From assembly GCA_023101725.1 (NCBI GenBank), contig JALJCO010010517.1:248001-312000 (forward strand): a stretch of DNA of 64,000 nucleotides. The letters are read 5' to 3'. Under the pieces are notes generated by a model that worked only from the letters and a program-made list of their open reading frames with translations, had not been told where the DNA came from and searched no databases. A program made the position numbers and the translations under genes. Positions 23,904 to 34,512 of this stretch are shown piece after piece (within the stretch, counting starts at the first letter, position 1; the number at the start of each line of letters is the position of its first letter). This DNA comes from Atherinomorus stipes (taxonomy: Eukaryota > Chordata > Actinopteri > Atheriniformes > Atherinidae).

Positions 23904-24111
23904 GGAGTCATTCATGCAAAAGGGCCCAAACCAAGTACTAAGTACAGATCCAACATTTTACTTTAGGAGGCCTGACTTTTTTGTTTTTAAAGTCCACTTT
24001 AAATTAATTTCATGCAATATTCTAATTTTTTGAGTTTTAGAATTTAAGGTTTTCTTAAAGGTGTCATAACCTAGTGTTTTACATACACGATCCTTCTTAA
24101 ATTATCTTTAA

Positions 24112-24956
24112 AGGAGTGATGACATAGCAGTTAAAAACTAGTTTATGTTGTTGGCATTACTGCATATGTAAATACTCCAAAGAAAAAAACGGCATTTTTT
24201 ACAGCGGAGTATTGTTTTGAAACGCTCAGTAATACAGTTGGGTCCGGTGATGATATGGAATTTTACCCGGAGACCACGTTGACTTCATTTTGATTGGCTA
24301 CACCTTATTTGGCTATGACCTTATTTGGAGAATCTAGGTCAAGCTGCGATCGGACTTTGCTAAAGGCTAACTGCTAGCAACATGGGCACTTCAGACAGTG
24401 AGCTACGTTTATCAGACAAGACAGCATTTAGAAAATAAATAAACTTACAGGTAATGACAAGGTTGTGGCCCCCTCCCTCAGTGTTGCTGCAGAAATTTGC
24501 TTTTAAATCCATTTGTTTGAAAATCCAGACCTGACTGCACAGAAGTTACTACTAGCTCCATACACGAAGCTGAATCAGATAGGGAGGGGGGGGGGGGGGG
24601 GAGCGGACGGTGCATAGATCGTTAGGAGAGAGAGAGGGGGGGGGCGCTGTTAACTTGATAGTGTGCTCTTATTGGAGCAATTAAATTACGTAGAATGATA
24701 GAACTACGTAGAATGATGGAACTACGTAGAATGATAGAATTACGTAGAATAATAGAACTACGTAGAATAATAGAACTACGTAGAATGATAGCCTACTGTC
24801 TGATTCAACTGTTTCTGAGCAGAGAGACAAAGCTGACAGACCATAAACAGGAACTTTGATTCTCACTCTGGACATTCACATGGCCTCATCAGTGCACAAT
24901 AGATCATATTATACACCCAAAACCCCAGAAAAGTGAAATTTGATGTCATGGCACCT
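24112..24956. mobile_element. TTAA-flanked MITE nested in the outer element
   Basis: TTAA at 24108-24111 and 24957-24960. The ends are AGGAGTGATGACATAG and, inverted, AGGTGCCATGACATCA. Its 845 bp include a 16-G run (24586-24601) and six 18-bp units. The short outer copy at 39.7 kb has no insertion here: its sequence runs straight through ATCTTCAAATGAATTTTT at 39761-39778. Confidence 0.9.
24683..24790. repeat. 18-bp tandem repeat, 6 units
   Basis: Exactly six units of GAACTACGTAGAATGATR type, containing the palindrome CTACGTAG. The same block in the related element at 51.95 kb has 49 units. Confidence 0.95.
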
Positions 24957-25436
24957 TTAAATGAATTTTTAATGATAGTTGGGTGGACGAAAATTTAATG
25001 AGCTCATTATAACCTCTTTTTATCCCCAACTTTTGTTTGTCGCGAGAACACGTACAAGAGTTAGAGCTGTCTGTAAGCGTGTTCACGAGGCAAACGTCAA
25101 AGCCAAAACAAAGTTTTATCAGGACAGAGCAGGTGAAGGAAATGATGTCCCAACAGAGAAAAATGTGATAAAAACTTAACGGTGCGGTTGATAGAGAGGA
25201 TCCGCGGAGTAAAAGGGCTGGACTCTGATGAATATAAGGAGCGGACGTCTGACGTGAAGTTAACCAAACAGTGTTAGCTTCTGTAGCTACATTAGCAGCT
25301 TGTCCGCTCGTCAACCACCGTTTACTGGTCTCTGACACGAAAGATAATAAGTTACACAAGCAGCAACACTTACCGACTGCACATCCTCACTGATAAATAT
25401 AATCCACTGCTCCCTGGTCGTACTGTCCCTTCTGCC

Positions 25437-25899
25437 CACTCAGGCCGACCACGAGCATCTGTAAGGCGGACATGCTTCTGCGCAGGAGCCGGTGAAAAAG
25501 CAGAGCTCATAACTTTATTTCTGAACATCCGATCTTGGACATTCCAAGTGTAGATGGTAGCTAGTGTCAAAAATATGAAGGGCACGAGGGTTGGAAGCAG
25601 CTCTGGGTCTTTCCTGGAAAGCAGCAGCGAAAATCCCCCAAACGCAATATCTCGGCGAGAAACGCTTATACGGGCATTTTCAATACAGGGAGCCAGTTAG
25701 CCATGCCTTTGCGCCTTGAATGAGGATGGATCCATGTCTGGGGCTCAGACACTATGACAGGCATCCACAAAGCTGGGCCTCTGCTGGCTTTTGCCACAGC
25801 AGAAGACGCAGTGTGACTTGCAACACTCAGGCCGACCACGAGCATCTGTAAGGCGGACATGCTTCTGCGCAGGAGCCGGTGAAAAGCAGAGTTCATAAC
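25437..25899. repeat. Internal ~76-bp direct repeat
   Basis: CACTCAGGCCGACCACGAGC through GGTGAAAA(A)GCAGAG is found at 25437-25513 and 25824-25899, a spacing of 387 bp, within the outer TTAA element. Confidence 0.9.
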
Positions 25900-26250
25900 A
25901 AAGACGCTAGCTTAGCAGCTCGCTCGCAGCCTCTCTAGTTCACGTCATAACAGCTGGTTATAACTCCTCCGTGGCAGGTAATCAGCGGCTTTTAGGTGGC
26001 GCTAAAGAGGCTAGCTTAGCAGGCCGATGCGATTGACGTCAACGCCAGAGGCGGATCCAAATCGCGTGCTGTGGAGTGCGCGCTCTTGTGGCCGATTCTG
26101 GGATGATGAGAGAGCTCAAGCTGAACGAAGCCACTTTCACTTTCAGGAGTTTCTGGCACTTTTTTACTCAATTCCTACCCCAATACACATGTTTTAACAT
26201 GAAAAAGTAGGATTTCCGGGTGATGACTCCTTTAAGCTGCAAGTCCTAAT

Positions 26251-26398
26251 GAAATGAAATGAAAAATACTTTATTCATCCCAGAAGGGAAATTCAGTATT
26301 GTAAAAAAGCTCACTCTCTTTTTTTTTTAAATAAACAAAAAAGTCAGTCAATCCTGTTCAAATTATTTTTGTTCAGGTACCAGGTTTCAAATTCAAAC
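26251..26398 (-). mobile_element. LINE/SINE tail inserted in the Tc1 inverted repeat
   Basis: The reverse strand ends with GAATTTCCCTTCTGGGATGA, ATAAAGTATTTTTC and a (ATTTC)n tail. It interrupts CCTAAT|CAGCAACATCC, which is continuous (inverted) at 38680-38697. An AAT appears at both junctions. Confidence 0.8.
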
Positions 26399-26690
26399 GA
26401 ATCAGCAACATCCAAACAAATAAAAGCTTAAAATATATATATTTGCATATTATTTATCTATACAATATGCAAATTGCACCTTTTAAGTTGAATTATAGAA
26501 ATACATGAACTTTTTCACAATATAAAATTTTTTTGGGTAGTACCTGTATACAAGTCTCTGTTATCCTGGAAGAACTTCATTTCCCAGCATTCCTTTCAGA
26601 GTCATGTGACCACGGTGCAGCTGCTGCTGCTACAGACTGACAGTTACCAAGTTGTCAGAAACATTAGAATTAGACACATGTTGGCTGATA

Positions 26691-27050
26691 CCTGCTAGTA
26701 TCTGATATATGGTAGTATCTAATACCTGCTAGTATCTGATATATGCTAGTATCTAATACCTGCTAGTATCTGATATATGCTAGTATCTAATACCTGCTAG
26801 TATCTGATATATGGTAGTATCTAATACCTGCTAGTATCTGATATATGCTAGTATCTAATACCTGCTAGTATCTGATATATGGTAGTATCTAATACCTGCT
26901 AGTATCTGATATATGGTAGTATCTAATACCTGCTAGTATCTGATATATGCTAGTATCTAATACCTGCTAGTATCTGATATATGCTAGTATCTAATACCTG
27001 CTAGTATCTGATATATGCTAGTATCTAATACCTGCTAGTATCTGATATCT
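26691..27050. repeat. 34-bp minisatellite, ~10.6 copies
   Basis: Units start CCTGCTAGTATCTGATATAT and alternate GCTAGTATCTAATA with GGTAGTATCTAATA. Each unit is itself an imperfect dimer of a CTAGTATCT-type word. The flanks (TTGGCTGATACC at 26681 and GGTATCGGTTGATATTGG at 27183) suggest the array grew inside a 'GATACC'-type MITE. Confidence 0.95.
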
Positions 27051-28154
27051 GGCAGCCAGATGTCCAAAATGAACTCCTCTGGCTGAGTTAAGGAGATTTT
27101 GGGATCTTTGTTCTCAGAGCAGAATATAGTTGTATCTCTCAGAATATGAGAGATAAAACGTCACAGTTGTCTGCAGGAATCGGTATCGGTTGATATTGGA
27201 GAGAAATGTGTGTATCAGATATTGGTAGAAAAGCCAATGTGGAGCATTCCTACAGTCTGGTTTTTCCAGCTTATGTCAAAGCTAACATGAGCAGCCTGAA
27301 TGCTTGAGGTCAGTTCGGTGTGAGGTAGTGGGAGCGCGCAGGTTTGCTTTCACATGCTCTTCATGTGATAATCTGTTCGCATGGTCACACAATTGTTTAA
27401 ACGATCTCAAGTTATGTCTTATGAGAGAAAAGGGTTGCTCTGCATCCTGGATGTGGTTGCTATGACAACCTTAAACCCATGTTTGCAAGGGGAGCTGTTG
27501 TGCTGTCTGTGGTGTTTTGACAAAACAAAAACATTTTTTTTAAGATGTCAGAAAATTGTGTGAACGTCATCAAACCTTACGTCATTTCTACATGTTTGTC
27601 CTGTTTAACTTCACAAATCAAAAGTAAAAGTATTCAGAAATGTGTTTTTTTTTATCATTTCATTTCTATGCCCATCATAATTGATAGTTTTATCTTTTAT
27701 CAAATATCTCCATGAAGATCTGGTGACAATTTAGGCGTCTAAAAAAATATTCAAATATAAGCAAAAACACATATTTATGACTAGCTTCTCAAATGTGAGA
27801 ATATTTCTGCTAAAAATTACAGGTGAAATTTACTAAAACGATAAAATTCAGGAGATGTGCAGCATAGATGCTGAATGGTGGGAAAGTTTTTTTTTTTTTT
27901 TATAGAATTCAAATTTATTTAGTTAATTTTGTTTTTACTTAATTTCATTTTCCCTAAAACACTTTTACTGCAACAATGGAAATCCTTTTCAGTTTCTTTA
28001 ATGTTTACATGATTACCAGAAAATGTAATAAAAACCAAGAATGTTGGCGAATGCTCGTCGGAGGAGAAGTTTGGGCCTTACAGGTCAGGTGACACCACGG
28101 CCTCTCGTTGAATTCAGGATGTCTAAACCTTCTTCCAACACTGTTCCACCTGGA
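27051..28154. other. No gene recognised
   Basis: AT-rich sequence with a T-tract at 27887-27902. The open frame at 27381-27563 has no domain features. Confidence 0.45.
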
Positions 28155-28169
28155 GAACTTTTCAGCTTT

Positions 28170-28420
28170 TCCCCCCTAAACCAGGGGGTCAGTGTACGTT
28201 TTAGTTCAGGGGCCATGTTCAGCACAATCGAGTCTCACGTGGATCAGAGCAGTAAAACAGCATGATAACCTACAAATAATGAAAATTCCACATTTCTCAG
28301 ATGTTAGTGAAAATAAGGACATCATCAAGATGTTTCCACTGAATAAACTTTCCCTTCAGAAAACATAAAAACCTGAAGTTTCTGGAGGAAAATAAAAGAA
28401 GTTTCAACAATATTTCCACT
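28170..28420 (+). mobile_element. hAT-like MITE fragment
   Basis: CCAGGGGGTCAGTGTACGTT, TTAGTTCAGGGGCCATGTTC, CAGAGCAGTAAAACAGCATG and ATAACCTACAAATAATGAAA follow the order of the common fish 'CAGGGGTGTCAAACT' element. Only the left part is recognisable and no target duplication is found. Confidence 0.6.
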
Positions 28421-28713
28421 GTTAAATATTTAGCTAATTTTATTGTATTTATATACAATACATATCTGTATTTGAGCTGTATTTGATATTTTCATGTAAA
28501 TCTGCATTTTATCAATAAAAATATGAAACATGATACATATTCATATTTCATTAAAATATATATATACATAGTAAGAACTTTTGTTTTCTACTTAAAATTC
28601 ATTTTTTAAATTGATCAGTTTTATGTACTTCATACATATTAAATACACTAAATATATTAGATACATTTCATATTTTATTAAATCCCTGGTATTTTCATTT
28701 TGTTCTTTTTCTA

Positions 28714-29882
28714 CACTCCCTGAAAAGTTTTGGATCACTTTAATGGGAAATTCTATCTCAAATAGATAATTTCACAATATTTATTCAAATAAGAAGGGAA
28801 CAAACAAACAAACAAATTTATAAATTATAATTTAGTGAAACAAAATATTGTTTTTGAATTGTGGTTGAAAGGAATAATTAAAAACAAACAAAGAAACAAA
28901 ACTGTTCCAGACATATTACAGTACCTTTCCCATGAACATGGAGCAACATACCTGTCAACAGGTGCAGACGTCTGATTGGACGTTTCAGAAAACACCTGAT
29001 TGCAGTGATTGTCTCAAAGTGTTGCTCAACACTTTAGCTCTGAAGCCCCATCATTTGTTTTCTTCTTTGATTGTTTGGAATATTTCTGCTGAGAAACAAT
29101 CTAAAATCATTGTCATGATTTTCATATAATTTTTACTTATTATCATTTTTGCCAGTTTGGGATCACTGCCCCGTTGGATTTAAAGGTTGAATATGGAACA
29201 TTTTTATTAAAAGCTATATTTTTTCAAAAATAATACCTCCACAGGTCGTTTGGGGGTGTACAGAATGAAAGTACAACATTTCCCAGAAAAATTATATTTA
29301 GCCTAAAAATAATTATAAAATAAATTTTTACGGGTTCGATAATGGCATTTTATTTATGTCTATAAGCCAATACACGCCGCCATTGCGGGTTGCCAAATAC
29401 GATCTCTGTGTGGAAACAATATTTCGGTCATAGTCAGGCTTGTACAGGGGAAAACCGTAGAGACGACCAGTGAAGCAGCTGCTTTAGAGCCCTGGAGATT
29501 GTTATCTGTTTCTGAGGAGGAGTGACCTGACAAGAGCAAAACCTGGAGTAAATTTAGGTGAAGACTTCACTAAATGGACCCACATAAACGTTTTCCACCG
29601 AGTAAAACACGGAAATGGCGACTTTCCTGCTGGATCGGTAAGCTAGCTTGTTTGCTAACATGGCTAACGTTTGCTGTCAGTTATAAACTCCTCTGCGTTA
29701 CTTGTTGGACATGCTGCAGCTGTTGGTCACTTGTCCATCAGCAGTGAGTCTGGCATCCCAGCGGCTGGAGGTGTTTTTCTGCCGTTGCAACTACAACCTA
29801 GACACACGTGATGTTGCTGTTCTGTCCGTATTCCATATTCAACCTTTAATTGGAAAAAAATCCCAAATTTTGCCCGGTAGTG
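28714..29882. mobile_element. Tc1/mariner-type MITE with CACTACCGG-type ends
   Basis: TA on both sides. The left end CACTCCCTGAAAAGTTTTGG and the inverted right end CACTACCGGGCAAAATTTGG are imperfect TIRs. The core 28932-29045 is shared, inverted, with the MITE at 14151-14766, although the termini differ. The element is split by a TTAA-flanked insertion at 29184-29845. Confidence 0.8.
29184..29845. mobile_element. TTAA-flanked MITE nested in the Tc1-type MITE
   Basis: TTAA at 29180-29183 and 29846-29849. The ends AGGTTGAATATGGAA and its exact inverse TTCCATATTCAACCT are perfect for 15 bp. Length 662 bp. A diverged relative starts at 21873. The small upstream-like frame at 29702-29905 crosses the boundary and is not a gene. 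Confidence 0.9.
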
Positions 29883-30026
29883 TAGATTTTTTTTACACAT
29901 TTTAATACTTTTAATTTTATTTACATATTCTGTTTATTTGACATATTGTATATTTCCTTCTTTTCATGCTCAACAGCCTCCAGATCGCCACGGAGCTACA
30001 AAATCACAAACATTTAATCTCAGGTG

Positions 30027-30200
30027 TCTTAAACAGAAAAATCAGAGGAACTTTTCCAGACCCAGTTTTCCAGATCAGGTGTTTCTGTAACGTCCAATCA
30101 GACGTCTGCACCTGTTGACAGGTATGTTGCTCCATGTTCATGGGAAAGATGCTCTAGTTTTGTTTGTCTTGAACAGAAAATTTCAGAGGTACTTTTCCAG
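30027..30200. mobile_element. MITE core fragment flanked by a short direct repeat
   Basis: The core CAGGTGTTTCTGTAACGTCC through CCTGTTGACAGGTATGTTGC (30077-30133) matches the MITEs at 14.5 and 28.95 kb. It is bracketed by similar AGAGG(A/T)ACTTTTCCAGA words at 30044-30060 and 30186-30202. Confidence 0.7.
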
Positions 30201-30202
30201 AT

Positions 30203-31540
30203 ATAAGATATTCTAAACGTACATACGTGTACATTTCCACATTTGTGTAGTAATTCTGAGCTGACTTTTGCTGCAACAATGGAAATACTTTTCAGTGATT
30301 AATACAGTATAATTCAGTTCATTTAAAAAAACTGCCATTCCTGTGATTACACGGCATCATCAGGTCTGCCAGTTCAGCCTTTCTGAGCGTGTTTCAGTAT
30401 TTTCTTCTTTAAAACTCCAACTTGTGACGAGACGTTAACAGAAGTCAGTGACATGGATGATCAGGTGTTTAGAAATGATCTTTACTCAGATATTCCTTTG
30501 ATTTAAATGTGTAGGCGTGATTCCACGATACACGTTTGTCATTTTAACTTGTGGTAATTTTACTGAATGTTGAATCAAAACTGTCAGAATGAGAGTAAAT
30601 TGTAACTCATGTTAAATGAATGGAGTAAATGAATTTCCTGTAAATCGTCATGCTTTAGGAGTGTGAAGTAGCATAATTCCGATTTGTTGACTTCTAAAAA
30701 CTTTCTCTGGATGATAAAAACTGTGTGATTTATTTATTTAAATCTGCTTCTGTTATAAATAAATCGATATGGTGGATGTTTAGTGAAGTGTTTGCTGCTG
30801 TAGTTCTCAGGTCTTTCTGAAAAGGCTGATTTGAATGCAGGTACCTGATTAAATAAAGGATAAAAAATGACTCCCACTCGCCTTGATCACCCACGCCGTC
30901 TGTCTTGTTTGTTTCTGCTGTCTGCTGTCATTCTTCCTACTTTGTCACCCTGTCAGTTTCTTTGTGCCGCTGTTTGGATTGCGACCATTGTGCTCGCATG
31001 CATGCTGTGTGCATATCTGCTCCCGTACTCAGGTCTGAATCTACATATGGGTGTGTTTGAGTGTGTTTGTCATGTTTCCTGACTCCAGCTGTCACACTCG
31101 GCGCTGCAGCAAGGACTCGTGCACACGTCACATTAAACACAAAGACATCTCTGAAGTGTATGCTGAGGTGAATGCACACACATAAACAACACGGCACTGA
31201 TTTCACTTGTTTCTGCCATAAATTCAATCAAAATAACCTCAAAAAACACCTTTTTATCAGCAAAATTAAATGTATTCATCACAGGTGTAGAAATTTCCAC
31301 TTAAAATCCCAGCAAACAATTGATTCTGGCATCTGCGGACCAATACCTTCTTCTCCATCATGTTGCTTTGTTATGTGCTGAAATGTTTACTCGATCCGTA
31401 TTTAACATCCACAATCAATGTTGCATTGTGAGTCACACAAAAGCCACCGTGAAACAGACCGATCTGAAACAGTTTACATCTGATTTGCAGAAACCCTGTT
31501 TTTCTTTTTAAAAAATCTTTTTCTATGTTTTTAAATGTTC
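30203..31540. other. No gene recognised
   Basis: Unique AT-rich sequence. The forward frame 30867-31082 and reverse frame 30937-31227 overlap and lack domain signal. Confidence 0.45.
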
Positions 31541-31544
31541 TGTT

Positions 31545-31995
31545 TGCAGCAGGGAGGAGGAAACCTCTCTGCCATCAGACTTTACAATCAGCAGGTCTAA
31601 AGACCCCGTTTCACCCGTGCAGTCTTTCTATCTGTCACCGTCACTTCCGGATCATCTGCAATACTTTATAACAACCATGTGCAATCATTTCTTTATGCGG
31701 AAATTTACAATATACACCAGTCTGTTATTTATTTATGAATATCTATATACTGTACACACCCACTCATCGGCCAAATTACTCTACTTATTCATTACTTAAT
31801 TATTGTGTTTTAAAACTCATGCACAGTCTACTTAACTTAACTTAATTTATTTTAATCTATCCTTTGTTTATGTTTGGCTGTAAGTTTTTCTGTCTTTTCA
31901 CTACCTTTGACCAGACGGGTCTGCTGTTTATGTGCTGTTGCAAAATTGGAAATTTCCCCATTGGGACAAATAAAGATTTTCTCATTCTCGTTCTT
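31545..31995 (+). mobile_element. LINE C-terminus and 3' UTR fragment
   Basis: A short stretch (31548-31596) reads like the end of an L2-type reverse transcriptase ORF (LPSDFTISR). It is followed by a UTR and the tail TTGGAAATTTCCCCATTGGG, ACAAATAAAGATTTTCTCAT. This tail type is common to fish LINEs and their SINEs. Confidence 0.7.
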
Positions 31996-32085
31996 TCATT
32001 TATTTATTCATTGAGTTTTTTTCTTGCTTTTTTAAAAACAATAAATTTGTTGTCTAATTTAGGTGATGTTTCTACATCTGACCCA

Positions 32086-32235
32086 CACTGCAAAAACTCA
32101 ACTTTTACCAAGTATATTTGTTCTAATTTCTAGTCAAAATATCTCATCACACTCATAAAAAGACAAAATGACCCAGAGAGAAACATTTTAGTGAGATATA
32201 GGAACTTGTTTATTACAAGTAAAAAAAAACCCAAC

Positions 32236-32268
<33 letters not shown>

Positions 32269-32525
32269 CATATTTTTTTTACTTATTTTGGGAGTGGCCA
32301 AGAATTGCTTTGCTTGTAAAAAGCAAAGAAATTCTGCCAACAGAACAAGCTAAATTTTCTTGATAAGATTTCTTGAAATACTAAAAAATGCATTGCCTTT
32401 AAACAAGTTCCTATATCTCACTGAAATGTTTCTCTCTGGGTCATTTTGTCTCATTTTGAGTGTGATGAGATATTTTGAGCAGAAATGAGGAAAATATACT
32501 TGGTAAGATTTGAGTTTTTGCAGTG
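32086..32525. mobile_element. Foldback MITE with CACTGCAAAAACTCAA ends
   Basis: The two halves are near-complete inverted copies: CACTGCAAAAACTCAACTTT at the left and the inverse at 32506-32525, continuing through the GATGAGATATTTTGA and GGAACTTGTTT motifs. CACTG termini suggest a CACTA/EnSpm-like origin. A CA dinucleotide flanks both sides. A TA-rich loop (32236-32270) and a poly-T lie in the middle. A second copy is at 61429-61855. Confidence 0.88.
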
Positions 32526-32952
32526 CACTCCATCTGTGAACGTGTACCAAACCGTTCCCAGTGGCTCTGAAACTGAGATATTTTGAGAATCAGCTTGATG
32601 GAATAATTAGAAAAAGGAAAACTCATAATGCGAGCTTTTCCTTCCACGTTGGAAGAGCAGATATTTTGTTGTTGTGAGCATGCTGCCTGATCTCCACATA
32701 AACACATTCTGTAGCTGATTCCCCCGTTGTTGCCCCCTCGTCCTTTAATGTAGCTGTGCATCAGAACGATAGTATGCATTTAGACGCTTTCATCTGCATC
32801 CTGTCTGCATTTTCAGGGTGTATTTCCGTTGCTCTCCATCAGCCAGCGCATGCACGCCGATGAGTCTCTTCATGGACGTGTTTGTGCGTCTGCATGTGTA
32901 TTTTTGCAACTGCCACCTCCCTCCCTCTCCTGCTCCCTCTCACTGCCATAAA

Positions 32953-32953
<1 letters not shown>

Positions 32954-33003
<50 letters not shown>
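32954..33003. repeat. (TC)n microsatellite
   Basis: About 25 CT/TC units. It generates false (SL)n and (RE)n open frames on both strands. Confidence 0.97.
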
Positions 33004-33005
<2 letters not shown>

Positions 33006-33439
33006 CTAGTCCCTCTCCATCTCTCTCTGATATACATAGCAATGACCCCTGTCTCAGTCATGCTGGCACCATGCTGTGAATTCCATCTAAGCAGAAAAAC
33101 AAGTGGAGATTGTTATGCAAATGGATATGTGGTGGGCCTTGTGCAGGAGGGGAAAAATGGTGATGTTTGTATCCTTATGTGAATGCTGGGAGGCGGTGAG
33201 AGAAGAAAGAAGATACAGAAACAAAAAAAGAGCACAAGAGAGAAGAAAAAGGAGAATCAAATGAAAAGAAAGAAAAATGGAGGGGGCAGGGAACATTAGA
33301 GATGCAGAAACAGACAGGATGGCGCGATAAGATGATCTTTTGAACATATGTTTACAGGAATAAAACCTGCCATGGGCAGGTGGTCTCTACCTGCAGGATG
33401 TGTTTACCATGTAAGCTATACTCACTGATCAGCCGGCAG

Positions 33440-33443
<4 letters not shown>

Positions 33444-33478
<35 letters not shown>
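33444..33478. repeat. (TG)n microsatellite
   Basis: About 17 uninterrupted TG units. Confidence 0.97.
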
Positions 33479-33479
<1 letters not shown>

Positions 33480-33665
33480 CGTCATGTAAATGAGCGTTTT
33501 TGTCAGTGTGTTTTGGTTGAGGTGAGATAGTTGGTGTGTTTTTGCATCATAAATCACACATACGTCTGTCTGTACGCTTGAGGAAATGCTGACTCTGTCT
33601 TCTGCTCGCTGTCAACATCCCGTTCACACCTCCTAACATGCACGTGCACACACACGTGCACAGCA

Positions 33666-34035
33666 GGGCTGCTTGATTAGGAAAAAGTCATTATCACGAT
33701 TATTTTGGTGAATATTGAAATCGCAATTTTTCTACCGATTACTTTTTAGTTAAACGTTGCATTTATTTAGCATTTCACTCCCATCAAAAACACTTCATAA
33801 TTTACACAAAACTTTGAAATTGAAAAAACTGTAGGCTACAACTATGAACCATACAGCTAGTTTGCAATGAACATTAAGTGAATAAAGTTAATATACTTTG
33901 AATATTAGATAAAGTATAGAAAAGCATAAAAGTATCCAAAATAAACTGTCCAGCTGTTCTGCAATTTCTCTATTTTTGAAGAATAAAATAAATGTACTTA
34001 TTTTTATATCAAATGAAAAAAACCCAAACTAAACC
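33666..34035 (+). mobile_element. hAT-like MITE, left part
   Basis: Begins CAGGGCTGCTTGATTAGGAA, then AAGTCATTATCACGATTATT and GTGAATATTGAAATCGCAAT. This is the usual start of a common fish hAT-type non-autonomous element. The right end with AGCCCTG was not found before the next repeat at 34041, so it is probably truncated. Confidence 0.7.
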
Positions 34036-34040
34036 TTAAA

Positions 34041-34510
34041 GTGCCAGTGGCATGAAATTCCTGGAGACTTTTGAGGCCAATTCCAGTTCATATCTTTACC
34101 CCCTTAATCTGAGCAGCCCTCAAAACCAAGTGTTCAGGGCCATTTTGTGACTTAGAAATGAGACACCCCTTAAATGCAGATACGTCTTCAAACTGTGGGG
34201 GGCAGCATTACGCCAAAGCAGCCTTCAGTCTGTCAATTCAGAAGAAGAAGAAGAAGAAGAAGAAGCATTTACTTTATTTCCATGCATCTGCTCTGTTAAC
34301 CCTGTGTGTTTAATCATCATCCACAAACGCAGCTATCACTGACGGCTCCATCAGCTCCATGTTTCTGAAATTGTTGGACTATCTTTCAGTTATTCCTTCT
34401 GTCAGAGTTATCAAACAATATTCTCTATAAATACCACCAGCATGGACATATTCAGCTGTCACCGCATACCACGGCTTATTGAAAGGCAAACAGCAGCTAT
34501 AAGGAAAGTT
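34041..34510. other. TTAA/AGTGCC-type repeat remnant with (GAA)n
   Basis: TTAAAGTGCCAGTGGCATGA at 34038-34057 resembles the TTAA-flanked MITE ends elsewhere in the window. A (GAA)n run of about eight units lies at 34241-34266. The right end is not identified. Confidence 0.4.
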
Positions 34511-34512
34511 AC

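Larger units (their letters stand above)
24059..26231. mobile_element. TTAA-flanked DNA transposon (outer element)
   Basis: TTAA duplications at 24055-24058 and 26232-26235 bracket termini AGGTGTCATAACCTAG and, inverted, AGGAGTCATCACCCGG. TTAA targets with AGG-starting ends are reminiscent of Kolobok-type elements; piggyBac would start CCC. A shorter copy with an internal deletion lies at 39716-40271. A direct repeat of about 76 bp (25437-25513 and 25824-25899) lies inside. Minus-strand frames here show no transposase. Confidence 0.85.
23690..26546 (+). mobile_element. Tc1-like transposon copy, 3' part, carrying nested insertions
   Basis: Contains the transposase C-terminus (23718-23903) and a long right inverted repeat ending GGGTAGTACCTG next to TATA at 26546. 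That end is the inverse of the left end at 38539 (CAGGTACTACCC). The inverted repeat is interrupted twice: by a TTAA-flanked element (24059-26231) and by a LINE/SINE tail (26251-26398). The uninterrupted version of the same repeat is at 38539-38760. The 5' half of this copy is missing. Confidence 0.9.

Noticed and set aside
24946..25359. 137-codon reverse frame, candidate transposase of the outer TTAA element
   Set aside because: No catalytic motif or DNA-binding domain, and it crosses the boundary of the nested MITE.
32818..33079. (SL)n and (RE)n frames
   Set aside because: They translate the (TC)n microsatellite.
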